64,000 nt of DNA. It comes from Bacteroidota bacterium (lineage in GTDB: Bacteria; Bacteroidota; Bacteroidia; Bacteroidales; VadinHA17). The stretch lies in NCBI GenBank assembly GCA_029552825.1, contig JAKPDL010000151.1:23988-87987 (forward strand). Direction: 5' to 3'. Positions within the stretch are counted from its first letter, which is position 1; every line of letters begins with the position of its first letter. The notes beneath the pieces were generated by a model, which saw only the letters and a list, made by a program, of their open reading frames with translations, searched no databases and had not been told where the DNA came from. Positions 44,791-53,169 of the stretch are shown here, in pieces. The translations under genes were made by a program, and so were the position numbers.

Positions 44791-46749
44791 ATGAAAAAGA
44801 TAATTCTTTTGATAGTATTACTTTTGACCAGCAGATTTCTGATAAGCCAGAATTATAATAATATTGGCTCTCAGGGTGACTCAGCAACTGGCAGAGAGAA
44901 AAAGTCGAATTACCTGTTGACCGGTTTCAGACATGGAGTAAGTTATTTTCCTGAAGTAATATATAGAGGTGTTGAATATGAAGCAGGTGAAACATTGAGT
45001 TTTGACAGGTATCATTCTCTGGAAGTAATTTACATGTGGCTTGAAAGATGGGCAGAAAAGTATCCTGACATTTTTCAGCTTTACGAAGTTGGACGCAGCT
45101 ATGAAGGAAGGCCTATATATCAGGTAACTATTTCTGCCAGGAGTAGTGGGAAAGACACTGAAAAGCCTGGGGCGTATTTTGAAGGTGGGCGTCACAGTGG
45201 AGAGATTACAGCTTCAGAGAGTGCTTTATGGCTTATTAAATATCTGGTTGAGAATTATGGGAAAGATCCTGAAATAACTCATCTGGTAGATACGCGAACT
45301 ATTTACATAAGACCTGTAAACAATCCGGATGGACATAACCTTTACCTGAAAACTGCTCAAAGCAATCGGAGTACAGTAAGGCCATTTGACAACGACGGTG
45401 ACGGATTACTGGATGAAGATTCGCCTGAAGATCTGGACGGTGATGGCTTAATATTAAATATGAGATGGAAAGATGAGAAGAGGGGAACATATATTCCCGA
45501 TCCGGCTTATCCAACGGGCAGATTAATGAAACAGGTACCAGCAGGTAAGGGGATCTATCTTGTTGCACAGGAAGGTTTTGATAATGACGGCGACGGAAGG
45601 GTGAATGAAGATGGCATCGGAGGGTTGGACCTGCACAGGAATTATCCTGAAAACTGGAGGCCGCAATCAGAAGAAACCGGTCGTGGTTATACCCAGTCAG
45701 GTGCAGGTGAATATCCGCTCAGCGAAACAGAAACAAGGACGGTGGTTACTTTTTTACTGTCACATCCTAACGTTTACGTTGTAAATTCAATGGATACAAG
45801 CGTCCCCATGCATCTAAGAGCACCTTCAACATCTGCGTCGGAAGAAAGAATGTATCCTGAAGACTTGAGCTGGTATAGATATTTTGATGAGCTCGGCAAG
45901 AAAATAACAGGATATTCAAGAGCAGGGGATGTATTTAATGATTATAACCGTGGTAATCCGCTTTTTGGACACGGCCCTGATTTTGGATACTGGTACTTTG
46001 GCGCAATCTGGTATGGTGATGAAATATGGAATGGGGGGAGGAACAAAGATTATAACGGAGACGGTACAATTGACCAGAGTGAAATACTTGAATGGGATGA
46101 CGAAGAAAACAACGGTGATGGATTTATTGAATGGAAACCTGCCAGGCATCCAGTTTACGGTGATGTTGAGCTGGGCGGATTCAACCCAAAATTCTTTTCT
46201 CAGAATCCACCGCCCCGATATCTTGAAAAATGGGTATCAAATCAAGCTCTATTTAATCTTGAATTAATAAAAGCTCTGCCTGAGCTTAAATGGGAAAATA
46301 TTGAAATAAAAAAGATAAAATCATATAGAAAGGATTCAGCAGATTATCAGATTAGAATTAGCTATAAGAATACCGGTTTACTTCCAACAGCTCTTAAACA
46401 AGCGCATCTGGTGAAGATTGTGAGGGACGACCGTGTTGTAATTGAAATTGATTCAGCTGCTTTTAAAGGGGATAGACGAATATTTAAAGTATTGAGTCCG
46501 TCGCCTGAGCAGGGAAGAGAAAACCGATCTGGCAGAGATGCTTTTTCAGATAGTCCTGTACTACAGCAAAGAAGTGCGTTGAGGAGCATTTCACAAAATG
46601 TTCCGGATACAAAAGGAGGTGCTGTTTCTACTGTGATTTTTGAAGTGAGAGTTTATGGTAACAGTGATCTCAGTGGAAAAGCGAGTGTTTATTCCACCAG
46701 AGGAGGAGTTTTAAAAAACAAGGAATTTTATATAAAACAATCTTTTTAA
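44791..46749 (+). CDS. M14-family zinc carboxypeptidase-like secreted protein
   Basis: A 652-residue exported protein: signal peptide (about 1-19), M14 fold with zinc motif GGRHSGEI (His135, Glu138), and loops with calcium-binding sequences of the EF/dockerin type (DNDGDGLLDED from 200, DNDGDGRVNEDG from 264, and DYNGDGTIDQSE near 417). The third zinc ligand, expected as His in the segment before L-R-x-P-S, appears instead as Asp335 in NSMDTSVPMHLRAPS. The C-terminal part from about 515 is a beta domain. It may be a variant peptidase or a non-peptidase relative. A TldD/TldE operon follows 68 bases downstream. Confidence 0.86.
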   Translation: MKKIILLIVLLLTSRFLISQNYNNIGSQGDSATGREKKSNYLLTGFRHGVSYFPEVIYRGVEYEAGETLSFDRYHSLEVIYMWLERWAEKYPDIFQLYEVGRSYEGRPIYQVTISARSSGKDTEKPGAYFEGGRHSGEITASESALWLIKYLVENYGKDPEITHLVDTRTIYIRPVNNPDGHNLYLKTAQSNRSTVRPFDNDGDGLLDEDSPEDLDGDGLILNMRWKDEKRGTYIPDPAYPTGRLMKQVPAGKGIYLVAQEGFDNDGDGRVNEDGIGGLDLHRNYPENWRPQSEETGRGYTQSGAGEYPLSETETRTVVTFLLSHPNVYVVNSMDTSVPMHLRAPSTSASEERMYPEDLSWYRYFDELGKKITGYSRAGDVFNDYNRGNPLFGHGPDFGYWYFGAIWYGDEIWNGGRNKDYNGDGTIDQSEILEWDDEENNGDGFIEWKPARHPVYGDVELGGFNPKFFSQNPPPRYLEKWVSNQALFNLELIKALPELKWENIEIKKIKSYRKDSADYQIRISYKNTGLLPTALKQAHLVKIVRDDRVVIEIDSAAFKGDRRIFKVLSPSPEQGRENRSGRDAFSDSPVLQQRSALRSISQNVPDTKGGAVSTVIFEVRVYGNSDLSGKASVYSTRGGVLKNKEFYIKQSF

Positions 46750-46817
46750 TAATTAAATTGATATAACTATTTTCACAACTCAGGAAAAATCAGAAAAATC
46801 ATTAACAGAATAAATAT

Positions 46818-48344
46818 ATGAAAAGAACCTATGTTTCCGATATTCCGAGAAGAAAGTTTCTTAAGCTTGGGATTAAGGGAGGTATTATAGTGGCTGCCTC
46901 GCCGTATATGATTGAGTATCTTACTTCATGTTCGGGAAAACAGAATATGTTTCCTCCGCCGGAAATAAATCGTGAGATGCTTGATAAAGTTATTGCCCAT
47001 GCTCTGAAAAAGGGCGGTGATTATGCTGATATTTACATTGAGAACCGGATAACAAGACAGATCTTGATGGAAGAGTCAAAATTCAAGAGTGGTTTATATG
47101 GGGTCAGTCAGGGAGCAGGAGTAAGGGTTATATCAGGAAACCGTACCGGTTATGCTTACACGGAAGAGATAAGTTATGATAAGCTGTTACGGGCTGCTGA
47201 GATAGCTTCATACGTTGCACAAAACGGTAACCTGGTAATCCCCCGACCGGTGGAAGTTGCAGAAAACCCTTCATATATTACAGTGAAGGTGCCATTGCAG
47301 GATGTTGCTGATGAAAAGCGCCTGGAAATCATTCAGAGAGCTGATCAGGCTGCCCTTTCGTATGACAGGCGCATAAAAATGACCATTATTGAGTATAATG
47401 ATGAGATAAGGTCAAGGATTATTGCAACAAGCGAAGGAATTTACTGCAGAAACGAATTACCTCTTTTGTTTTTCATTGTGCAGGTAATGAGTGATGATGG
47501 TAATTCAAGACATATGGCAAGAGAGAGGTTAAGTTATCATTCGGGTTTTGAGATGTTTGATCTTGTGACACCAGAAAAAGTGGCACAAAATGCTGCACGG
47601 GAAGCAATTGCAATGCTGGAGGCAAAGGATGCTCCTGCTGGAGTGATGGATGTGGTTATGCAAAACGGATGGGGAGGTGTTCTGGTGCATGAGGCAGTGG
47701 GGCATCCTCTTGAGGCTGATAATATTGCCAAAGGTGTAGGAGCATTTACAGGAAAGCTTGGTAAAAAGGTTGCAAGCGATTGTTTTACAATGGTTGACGA
47801 TGGAACATTGCCCAACTTCAGAGGCACAATCGATTTTGATGATGAAGGTACTCCGGTGCAACGTAACGTGTTGATTGAAAATGGCATATTAAAAGGTTAC
47901 ATGACTGATGTACTGAGTGCAAAACAACTTTCATTGCCAAGAACAGGAAACGGAAGAAGAGAATCATTCAGAAACATTCCAATTCCTAGAATGACCAATA
48001 CTTTTATTGAGAAAGGGAAAGACAAACCTGAAGATATTCTGGCTTCAACCAAAAAAGGATTATATGTGCAAAGCCTGAGCGGAGGCAGTGTAAATCCAGT
48101 AACCGGAGTATTTAATTTTACCTGCCGGGAAGCATATTTAATTGAAAACGGAAAAAAGACTTACCCGGTTAAAGGTGCCACACTAATAGGCTCATGCATG
48201 GATGTTATAACAAACATTGATGCAGTTGGGGATGACCTTGATTTTGGTCCTGGTATATGTGGGAAAGGGCAATCAGCCGAAGTTACTGCTGGGCAGCCTA
48301 CAGTAAGAATAAGAGGAATAAACGTTGGAGGTACAAGGGGTTGA
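46818..48344 (+). CDS. tldD: TldD-type metalloprotease with Tat/lipoprotein signal
   Basis: A 508-residue TldD/PmbA-family protein. TldD with TldE forms a heterodimeric zinc protease that degrades unfolded or modified peptides (for example microcin B17 precursor and CcdA) in E. coli. The zinc motif HEAVGH (291-296) is intact. Unusually the N terminus has a twin-arginine motif (PRRKFLKLG, 10-18), a hydrophobic stretch and a lipobox-like LTSC (Cys38), so the protein is predicted to be exported and perhaps lipidated; E. coli TldD has no such signal. The tldE homologue follows after 13 bases. Confidence 0.92.
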   Translation: MKRTYVSDIPRRKFLKLGIKGGIIVAASPYMIEYLTSCSGKQNMFPPPEINREMLDKVIAHALKKGGDYADIYIENRITRQILMEESKFKSGLYGVSQGAGVRVISGNRTGYAYTEEISYDKLLRAAEIASYVAQNGNLVIPRPVEVAENPSYITVKVPLQDVADEKRLEIIQRADQAALSYDRRIKMTIIEYNDEIRSRIIATSEGIYCRNELPLLFFIVQVMSDDGNSRHMARERLSYHSGFEMFDLVTPEKVAQNAAREAIAMLEAKDAPAGVMDVVMQNGWGGVLVHEAVGHPLEADNIAKGVGAFTGKLGKKVASDCFTMVDDGTLPNFRGTIDFDDEGTPVQRNVLIENGILKGYMTDVLSAKQLSLPRTGNGRRESFRNIPIPRMTNTFIEKGKDKPEDILASTKKGLYVQSLSGGSVNPVTGVFNFTCREAYLIENGKKTYPVKGATLIGSCMDVITNIDAVGDDLDFGPGICGKGQSAEVTAGQPTVRIRGINVGGTRG

Positions 48345-48357
48345 ATTTTAAAAACAT

Positions 48358-49698
48358 ATGAATATGAATTATATAAATCTTGTTGAGAAACTGCTTAAAA
48401 AATGCCTGAAACTTGGGGCAGATGTTGCTGAGGTATATTTTCAGTCGGAAAGAAATCTTTCAATACAGATTCTGAATTCTGAAATAGAAACAATTGAAGA
48501 GGCCTCAACACAAGGGGTGGGTTTCAGGGTTTTTACAGGTAACAGAATGGGTTTCAGCCATTGTAATAATTTTTCTGACAGATCAGTTGAAGAGGCAATT
48601 TTAAGGGCAATTGAGTTTGCAAAACTTTCTACGCCTGATGAGTATAATGTTCTGACCGATGACAAAACTGTTTCAGAGGTTAATGGTTTATACGATCAGA
48701 ATTTGGGGAATATCCCGGTTGACAATAAAATTAAAATGGCAATTGAACTTGAAAAGGAAGCTTTAAAGGATCAGAGAATTACAAAAAGTTCAGGTTCATC
48801 ATACAGGGAGAGGGAGACAGAAATTTATATTGCCAATTCTAATGGTATACTGAAGAATTACAAAACAAGTTCATGCTCTTTGGGCGTAAGCGTTGTGGCT
48901 GAGAAAGGTGAGCAGAAAACCACTGGAGGTGAAAGCTGTTCGCGTGTATTTTTTGAGGATCTTCTTCCTATCGAAGAGATTGCAGCAGTAGCTGCTCGGA
49001 AAGCTTTTGAAATGCTCGATCCCGTTATGGTCAGCACACAAAGGGCAGCTGTAATATTTGATGCTGATGTCGGCCGGTCTCTTCTTGGAGGGATTATCTC
49101 TGCAGTTAATGGGGAACGAGTTATTCAGGGAGCAAGTTTTCTGCGCAATTCACTCGGCGAAAAAATTGCATCACCCCTACTGACAATAGTTGACGACGGA
49201 ATAAAACCAAAAGGACTTGCAAGTTGTCCGTTCGATGGTGAAGGTGTTCCAACAATAAAAAATATTATTGTTGAAAATGGCATTCTAAAGAGTTTTATAT
49301 ATAATCTTAAAGCTGCAAAAAGGGCAGGTGTAAAAAGTACTGGAAATGCAACAAGAGGTGGCTTCAGTTCTCTGCCTGGAATAGGCGTGCATAATGTATA
49401 TGTTCCGGCTGGGAAAAGTCTGAAGAACGAAATAATAGCAGCTACACGCAGAGGTTTTCTCGTGAAGGAGGTAACTGGTTACGGAATTGATCCTGTAACA
49501 GGTAACTTCAGTGGAGGAGCTTCAGGGTTGTGGATTGAAAATGGAGAAATAGTTCATCCGGTTAGAGGGCTAACCATAGCAGGCAAAGCAGATGAAATTC
49601 TAAATGCAATTGACATGGTCGGGAACGACCTGGATATGAACCGGACTTTTGCCACACCTACTTTCAGAGTGGCTGAGATGCAGATAGGAGGAAGATAA
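48358..49698 (+). CDS. tldE: TldE/PmbA-type protein (TldD partner)
   Basis: A 446-residue homologue of PmbA/TldE, the non-catalytic partner that shapes the substrate tunnel of TldD. The zinc motif HExxxH is missing, as expected. The family segments LTIVDDG, GEGVPTIKNIIVENG and TGYGIDPVTGNFSGGASGLWIENG are present. It has no signal peptide, while TldD does, which raises the question of whether the pair is exported together. Probably co-transcribed with tldD (13-base gap). Two ATGs, at 48358 and 48364, are both possible. Confidence 0.92.
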   Translation: MNMNYINLVEKLLKKCLKLGADVAEVYFQSERNLSIQILNSEIETIEEASTQGVGFRVFTGNRMGFSHCNNFSDRSVEEAILRAIEFAKLSTPDEYNVLTDDKTVSEVNGLYDQNLGNIPVDNKIKMAIELEKEALKDQRITKSSGSSYRERETEIYIANSNGILKNYKTSSCSLGVSVVAEKGEQKTTGGESCSRVFFEDLLPIEEIAAVAARKAFEMLDPVMVSTQRAAVIFDADVGRSLLGGIISAVNGERVIQGASFLRNSLGEKIASPLLTIVDDGIKPKGLASCPFDGEGVPTIKNIIVENGILKSFIYNLKAAKRAGVKSTGNATRGGFSSLPGIGVHNVYVPAGKSLKNEIIAATRRGFLVKEVTGYGIDPVTGNFSGGASGLWIENGEIVHPVRGLTIAGKADEILNAIDMVGNDLDMNRTFATPTFRVAEMQIGGR

Positions 49699-49706
49699 AG
49701 TTCTGT

Positions 49707-50645
49707 TCAGGAACCTAATATATTTTTAAGAGCTTTATCCATGGTGGGAAAATCGAAAGTAAAACCCGCTGAAATTAATTTTGAAGATGATACTCTGCTT
49801 CCTTGAAGAATTATTTCAGACATTTTTCCGAAAGCAATTTTAAGTAAAACCGCTGGTACTTTTGTAATAATCTTCTTTTTTCCTGTAAGCTCAGCGTATT
49901 TTTTAACAAAATCAATAAAAGTAATCTGTTCGGGGGCGCAGGCATTAAAGGCACCGTTCATCTGGCTGTCTTCAACAGCTTTGATATATATTCTGCAGAG
50001 GTCATTAATATGTATCCATGGGAAATATTGTTTTCCGCTTCCAGGAACAGGTAGGATACCAAATGGCTCAGTTAGCTGAAGCTTTTTAAGAACAGCACAA
50101 TTTTTTTCCAGTACAACAGCAGTTCTTAATTTTACAGTTCTTATTCCTGATTTTGCAAATTTTTCAGCAGCTTCTTCCCACTTCTGGCATACAATCCCTG
50201 TAAAATCTTCTCCCGGACCCATTTCTTCAGTAAAAATTGTCTCTGAGGTTATAGAACCATAATAGCCTGTTGCCGAAGCTGAGATAAAAGCTTTTAATGG
50301 AAACCGGTTTATTATTACAGTATTTAAAAGCAAATTGGCCGAATCCACTCTGCTTCTAATAATTTCTTCACGTCTTTTTTCCGTCCATCGTTTCTCTCCA
50401 ATATTCGCACCTGCAAGATGAATGATACAATCTGTATTTTCGAGGGCAGAAGGATCCAGTATTTCCTTTTCGGGATCCCAGCGGAAGACTCTGACTTTCC
50501 CAAATAGATTAGAAAATCTTGATAGGTGTGATACTGTATAACCTTTTTCAAGCAGAAAAGATGTAAGATATCTTCCAACCATACCGCTGCCGCCAGTAAT
50601 CAGTACGGAGTAATTATTACACGGTTCTTTTTTATTAGCTATCAT
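49707..50645 (-). CDS. TIGR01777-type NAD-dependent epimerase/dehydratase (YfcH/SulA-like)
   Basis: A 312-residue short-chain dehydrogenase-like protein. The Rossmann motif is VLITGGSGMVGRYL at 14-27; the C-terminal DUF1731-like tail (about 255-310, IAFGKMSEIILQGSRVSSSKLISAGFTF) assigns it to the TIGR01777 group (YfcH-like, related to plant GC1/SulA). Substrate unknown; a nucleotide-sugar substrate is not supported. It converges on tldE with 8 bases between and is divergent from pfp. Confidence 0.9.
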   Translation of the reverse strand: MIANKKEPCNNYSVLITGGSGMVGRYLTSFLLEKGYTVSHLSRFSNLFGKVRVFRWDPEKEILDPSALENTDCIIHLAGANIGEKRWTEKRREEIIRSRVDSANLLLNTVIINRFPLKAFISASATGYYGSITSETIFTEEMGPGEDFTGIVCQKWEEAAEKFAKSGIRTVKLRTAVVLEKNCAVLKKLQLTEPFGILPVPGSGKQYFPWIHINDLCRIYIKAVEDSQMNGAFNACAPEQITFIDFVKKYAELTGKKKIITKVPAVLLKIAFGKMSEIILQGSRVSSSKLISAGFTFDFPTMDKALKNILGS

Positions 50646-50786
50646 GTGTCATTCCTGAAGAATCCATGAAACAATAGGCTTAATAAAATTAAATAAATTT
50701 AACTATTTTCCGATATTTGCAATAATATGAAAATGTTTTACTTTAGCGGTTTGAAAAAATTATGGTAAACATAAAAAACTGAATCT

Positions 50787-51992
50787 ATGGCAAACATAAA
50801 AACAAAAAGAGGAGTGATAGGCATCCTGACAGGTGGAGGTGATGTTCCTGGATTAAATCCTGCAATCAGAGCTGTCACAATCAGGGCAAACCGTGAAGGA
50901 TTTAAAGTAATCGGCCTGAAAAGAGGCTGGGCTGGTCTCACTGAAATTATCAGGGACAATAAAGCTGATAACAGCCGATGCTACCAGGTTCTTACAAATG
51001 AAATAGTGAACAAGGCAGGACGTACCGGGGGTACATTTTTGCATACTTCACGAACCCGTCCAAGCCATATGTCGAAGAATGATGTACCTGAACATCTTAA
51101 GAGTACATACAATGCCGACATAAATGATCTGACACCTGAAGTACTTAAGAACCTTGAATGGCTAGGTATAGATTACCTTATACCGATAGGAGGGGACGAT
51201 ACTTTAAGTTATGCAGTTCATCTTTACACCAAGGGAGTGAAAGTCGTTGCAATACCAAAAACAATGGATAACGACGTTCCAGGTACTGATTATTGCATCG
51301 GATTCAGCACTTGTGTTACACGTACGATTAACATGACGAATTACCTGAGAACCTGTGCCGGCTCACATGAAAGAATTCTGGTTATTGAAGTCTTCGGAAG
51401 ATATGCTGGATTCACTTCAATACTTCCGACAATGGCAGGTGCAGCAAACAGATGTGTCATTCCGGAATATAAATTTGATATCGAGCATCTTACAAAACTT
51501 CTTGTTGACGATCGGAATGAGAATCCGAGCAGGTATTCAATAGTGCTGGTATCGGAAGGTGCAATGTTTAAAGGTGGGGAAATGGTATTTGAAAATATGG
51601 AGAAAGACGCCTATGGCCACGCAAAATTGGGAGGAATTGGTGATCTTGTTTCGGCAAAAATAAAGGAACTTTCACCGAAGTTCAATAAGGGGAAAACAAT
51701 AAATATTATAAACCAGAAGCTTGGATATCTGGTACGTTCTGGAGATCCTGATGCTGTTGATTCTATAGTACCTATGGCATTCGGTAATCTTGCCCTTGAT
51801 TTGATTCTTAGAGGCATCCATGGCAGGCTGGTTGTTCTGAGAAATGGAAGATATGATAATGCTCCGGTTGATATTGTTACTTCACAGAAAAAGTTTGTGA
51901 ATGTGGAGGAATATTATAACACCGAACGCCTCAGGCCTCATTATCACAGCTTTGAAATGAAACCATTCTTCCTGATGGCAGCTGAAGGTTAA
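50787..51992 (+). CDS. pfp: 6-phosphofructokinase, PPi-type signature
   Basis: A 401-residue phosphofructokinase. The donor-site segment is GGGDVPGLNPAIR (17-29), then GGDDT (135-139) and PKTMDND (157-163). Asp at the fourth position of GGDD plus Lys in PKTMDND is the signature of PPi-dependent phosphofructokinases, which catalyse a reversible reaction and can act in gluconeogenesis. The gene at 18375 has the ATP-type GGDGT instead, so the cell probably holds both. A clear terminator follows 17 bases after the stop. The 5' gap of 141 bases has no TAnnTTTG. Confidence 0.93.
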   Translation: MANIKTKRGVIGILTGGGDVPGLNPAIRAVTIRANREGFKVIGLKRGWAGLTEIIRDNKADNSRCYQVLTNEIVNKAGRTGGTFLHTSRTRPSHMSKNDVPEHLKSTYNADINDLTPEVLKNLEWLGIDYLIPIGGDDTLSYAVHLYTKGVKVVAIPKTMDNDVPGTDYCIGFSTCVTRTINMTNYLRTCAGSHERILVIEVFGRYAGFTSILPTMAGAANRCVIPEYKFDIEHLTKLLVDDRNENPSRYSIVLVSEGAMFKGGEMVFENMEKDAYGHAKLGGIGDLVSAKIKELSPKFNKGKTINIINQKLGYLVRSGDPDAVDSIVPMAFGNLALDLILRGIHGRLVVLRNGRYDNAPVDIVTSQKKFVNVEEYYNTERLRPHYHSFEMKPFFLMAAEG

Positions 51993-52009
51993 AAAGTATA
52001 ACCAAACAG

Positions 52010-52045
52010 AAAGGGGTCTGAATATTTAACAGACCCCTTTTTTTT
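52010..52045 (+). terminator. Rho-independent terminator after pfp
   Basis: AAAGGGGTCTG and CAGACCCCTTT form a perfect 11-base stem with a 9-base loop (52021-52029), followed by a run of eight T (52038-52045). It begins 17 bases after the stop of the PPi-type phosphofructokinase gene. Confidence 0.93.
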
Positions 52046-52172
52046 CAGATCAGTGGGTAAATATAGAAAATTTAGTAAGGGAATAAATACAATAGTAAAA
52101 AAAGGGAGATTGTCAGGATTCATTTATACCATAAAAATTACAATTAATATATTGAATTTTAATACTTTTAGT

Positions 52173-52180
52173 TACATTTG
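52173..52180 (+). promoter_or_regulatory. Probable promoter for rsgA (-7 with -33-like ATTG)
   Basis: TACATTTG matches TAnnTTTG and ATTG (52151-52154) lies 18 bases upstream, one mismatch from TTTG. The TTG start of rsgA is 17 bases after the element, so the leader is about 10 bases. The gap 51993-52196 otherwise holds only the terminator above and AT-rich sequence. Confidence 0.45.
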
Positions 52181-52196
52181 AAATAAAATTAATAGC

Positions 52197-53123
52197 TTGG
52201 AAACAGGAGTTGTAGTAAAGTCGACGGGAAGCCGTTATAAAGTAATGACACCTGATGGAAGGAACATTGAATGTACTATAAAAGGACGGTTCAGAATAAA
52301 AGATATTCAAACCACTAATCCTATTGCTGTTGGGGACAGAGTAAAGTTTTCTTTATTACCCGGGAAGGAAATAGGAATAATTTCTGAAATTGAGGAGAGG
52401 AAAAATTATATAATAAGAAAGGCATCGAATCTTTCAAAAAAATATCATATTATAGCAGCTAATATCGACCAGGTTTTCCTGATGGTAACCATACGTATGC
52501 CAAAAACACTTCAGGAATTCATTGACAGATTTCTGGCAACATCAGAAGCTTACAGAATCAAAAGCATAATTATTTTCAACAAGATTGATTTATATGATGA
52601 AGAGGACACGGCAAAAATGAATTACCTTGCCTCACTTTATAGTGATATAGGATATAATTGTTACTGCATTTCAGTTAAAACCGGAAAAAATGTTGAGCTC
52701 GTAAAGGAAGCAATGAAAGATAAAGTTAATTTAATTGCAGGAAATTCGGGAGTGGGTAAGAGTTCATTGTTAAACTTGCTTAATCCTTCACTTAAACTTA
52801 AAACGGATGAATTATCACCTTATCATGAACAGGGTAAACATGTTACCACTTTTCCGGAAATGCATCCAATGCCGTTTGGAGGTTATGTGGTGGATACACC
52901 CGGGCTAAGAGGATTTGGAATAATCGATATGGATAAGAACGAAATTTACCATTTTTTTCCTGAAATATTCAGAAAATCAAAAGAATGCAGGTTTCATAAC
53001 TGTTTGCATGTTAATGAGCCCGGTTGTGCAGTCATACCAGCAGTTGAATCAGGAGATATAGACATTATGAGATACCGGAGTTACTTAAATATTCTTGATG
53101 ATGAAAACCGAAAATACAGGTAA
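52197..53123 (+). CDS. rsgA: Small ribosomal subunit biogenesis GTPase RsgA
   Basis: A 308-residue circularly permuted GTPase that helps late maturation of the 30S subunit. An OB-fold N terminus (about 1-70) precedes the GTPase motifs in permuted order: G4 NKID near 124, G1 GNSGVGKSS near 182, G3 DTPG near 234; a C-terminal zinc motif (CRFHNCLHVNEPGC) completes it. The start is TTG, supported by the family N terminus and the probable promoter immediately upstream. The hybrid kinase gene starts 46 bases downstream on the same strand. Confidence 0.96.
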   Translation: METGVVVKSTGSRYKVMTPDGRNIECTIKGRFRIKDIQTTNPIAVGDRVKFSLLPGKEIGIISEIEERKNYIIRKASNLSKKYHIIAANIDQVFLMVTIRMPKTLQEFIDRFLATSEAYRIKSIIIFNKIDLYDEEDTAKMNYLASLYSDIGYNCYCISVKTGKNVELVKEAMKDKVNLIAGNSGVGKSSLLNLLNPSLKLKTDELSPYHEQGKHVTTFPEMHPMPFGGYVVDTPGLRGFGIIDMDKNEIYHFFPEIFRKSKECRFHNCLHVNEPGCAVIPAVESGDIDIMRYRSYLNILDDENRKYR

Positions 53124-53169
53124 TTTTAATGGGAAATTATATTAGATATATTAATGAAAATTAGGAGTA

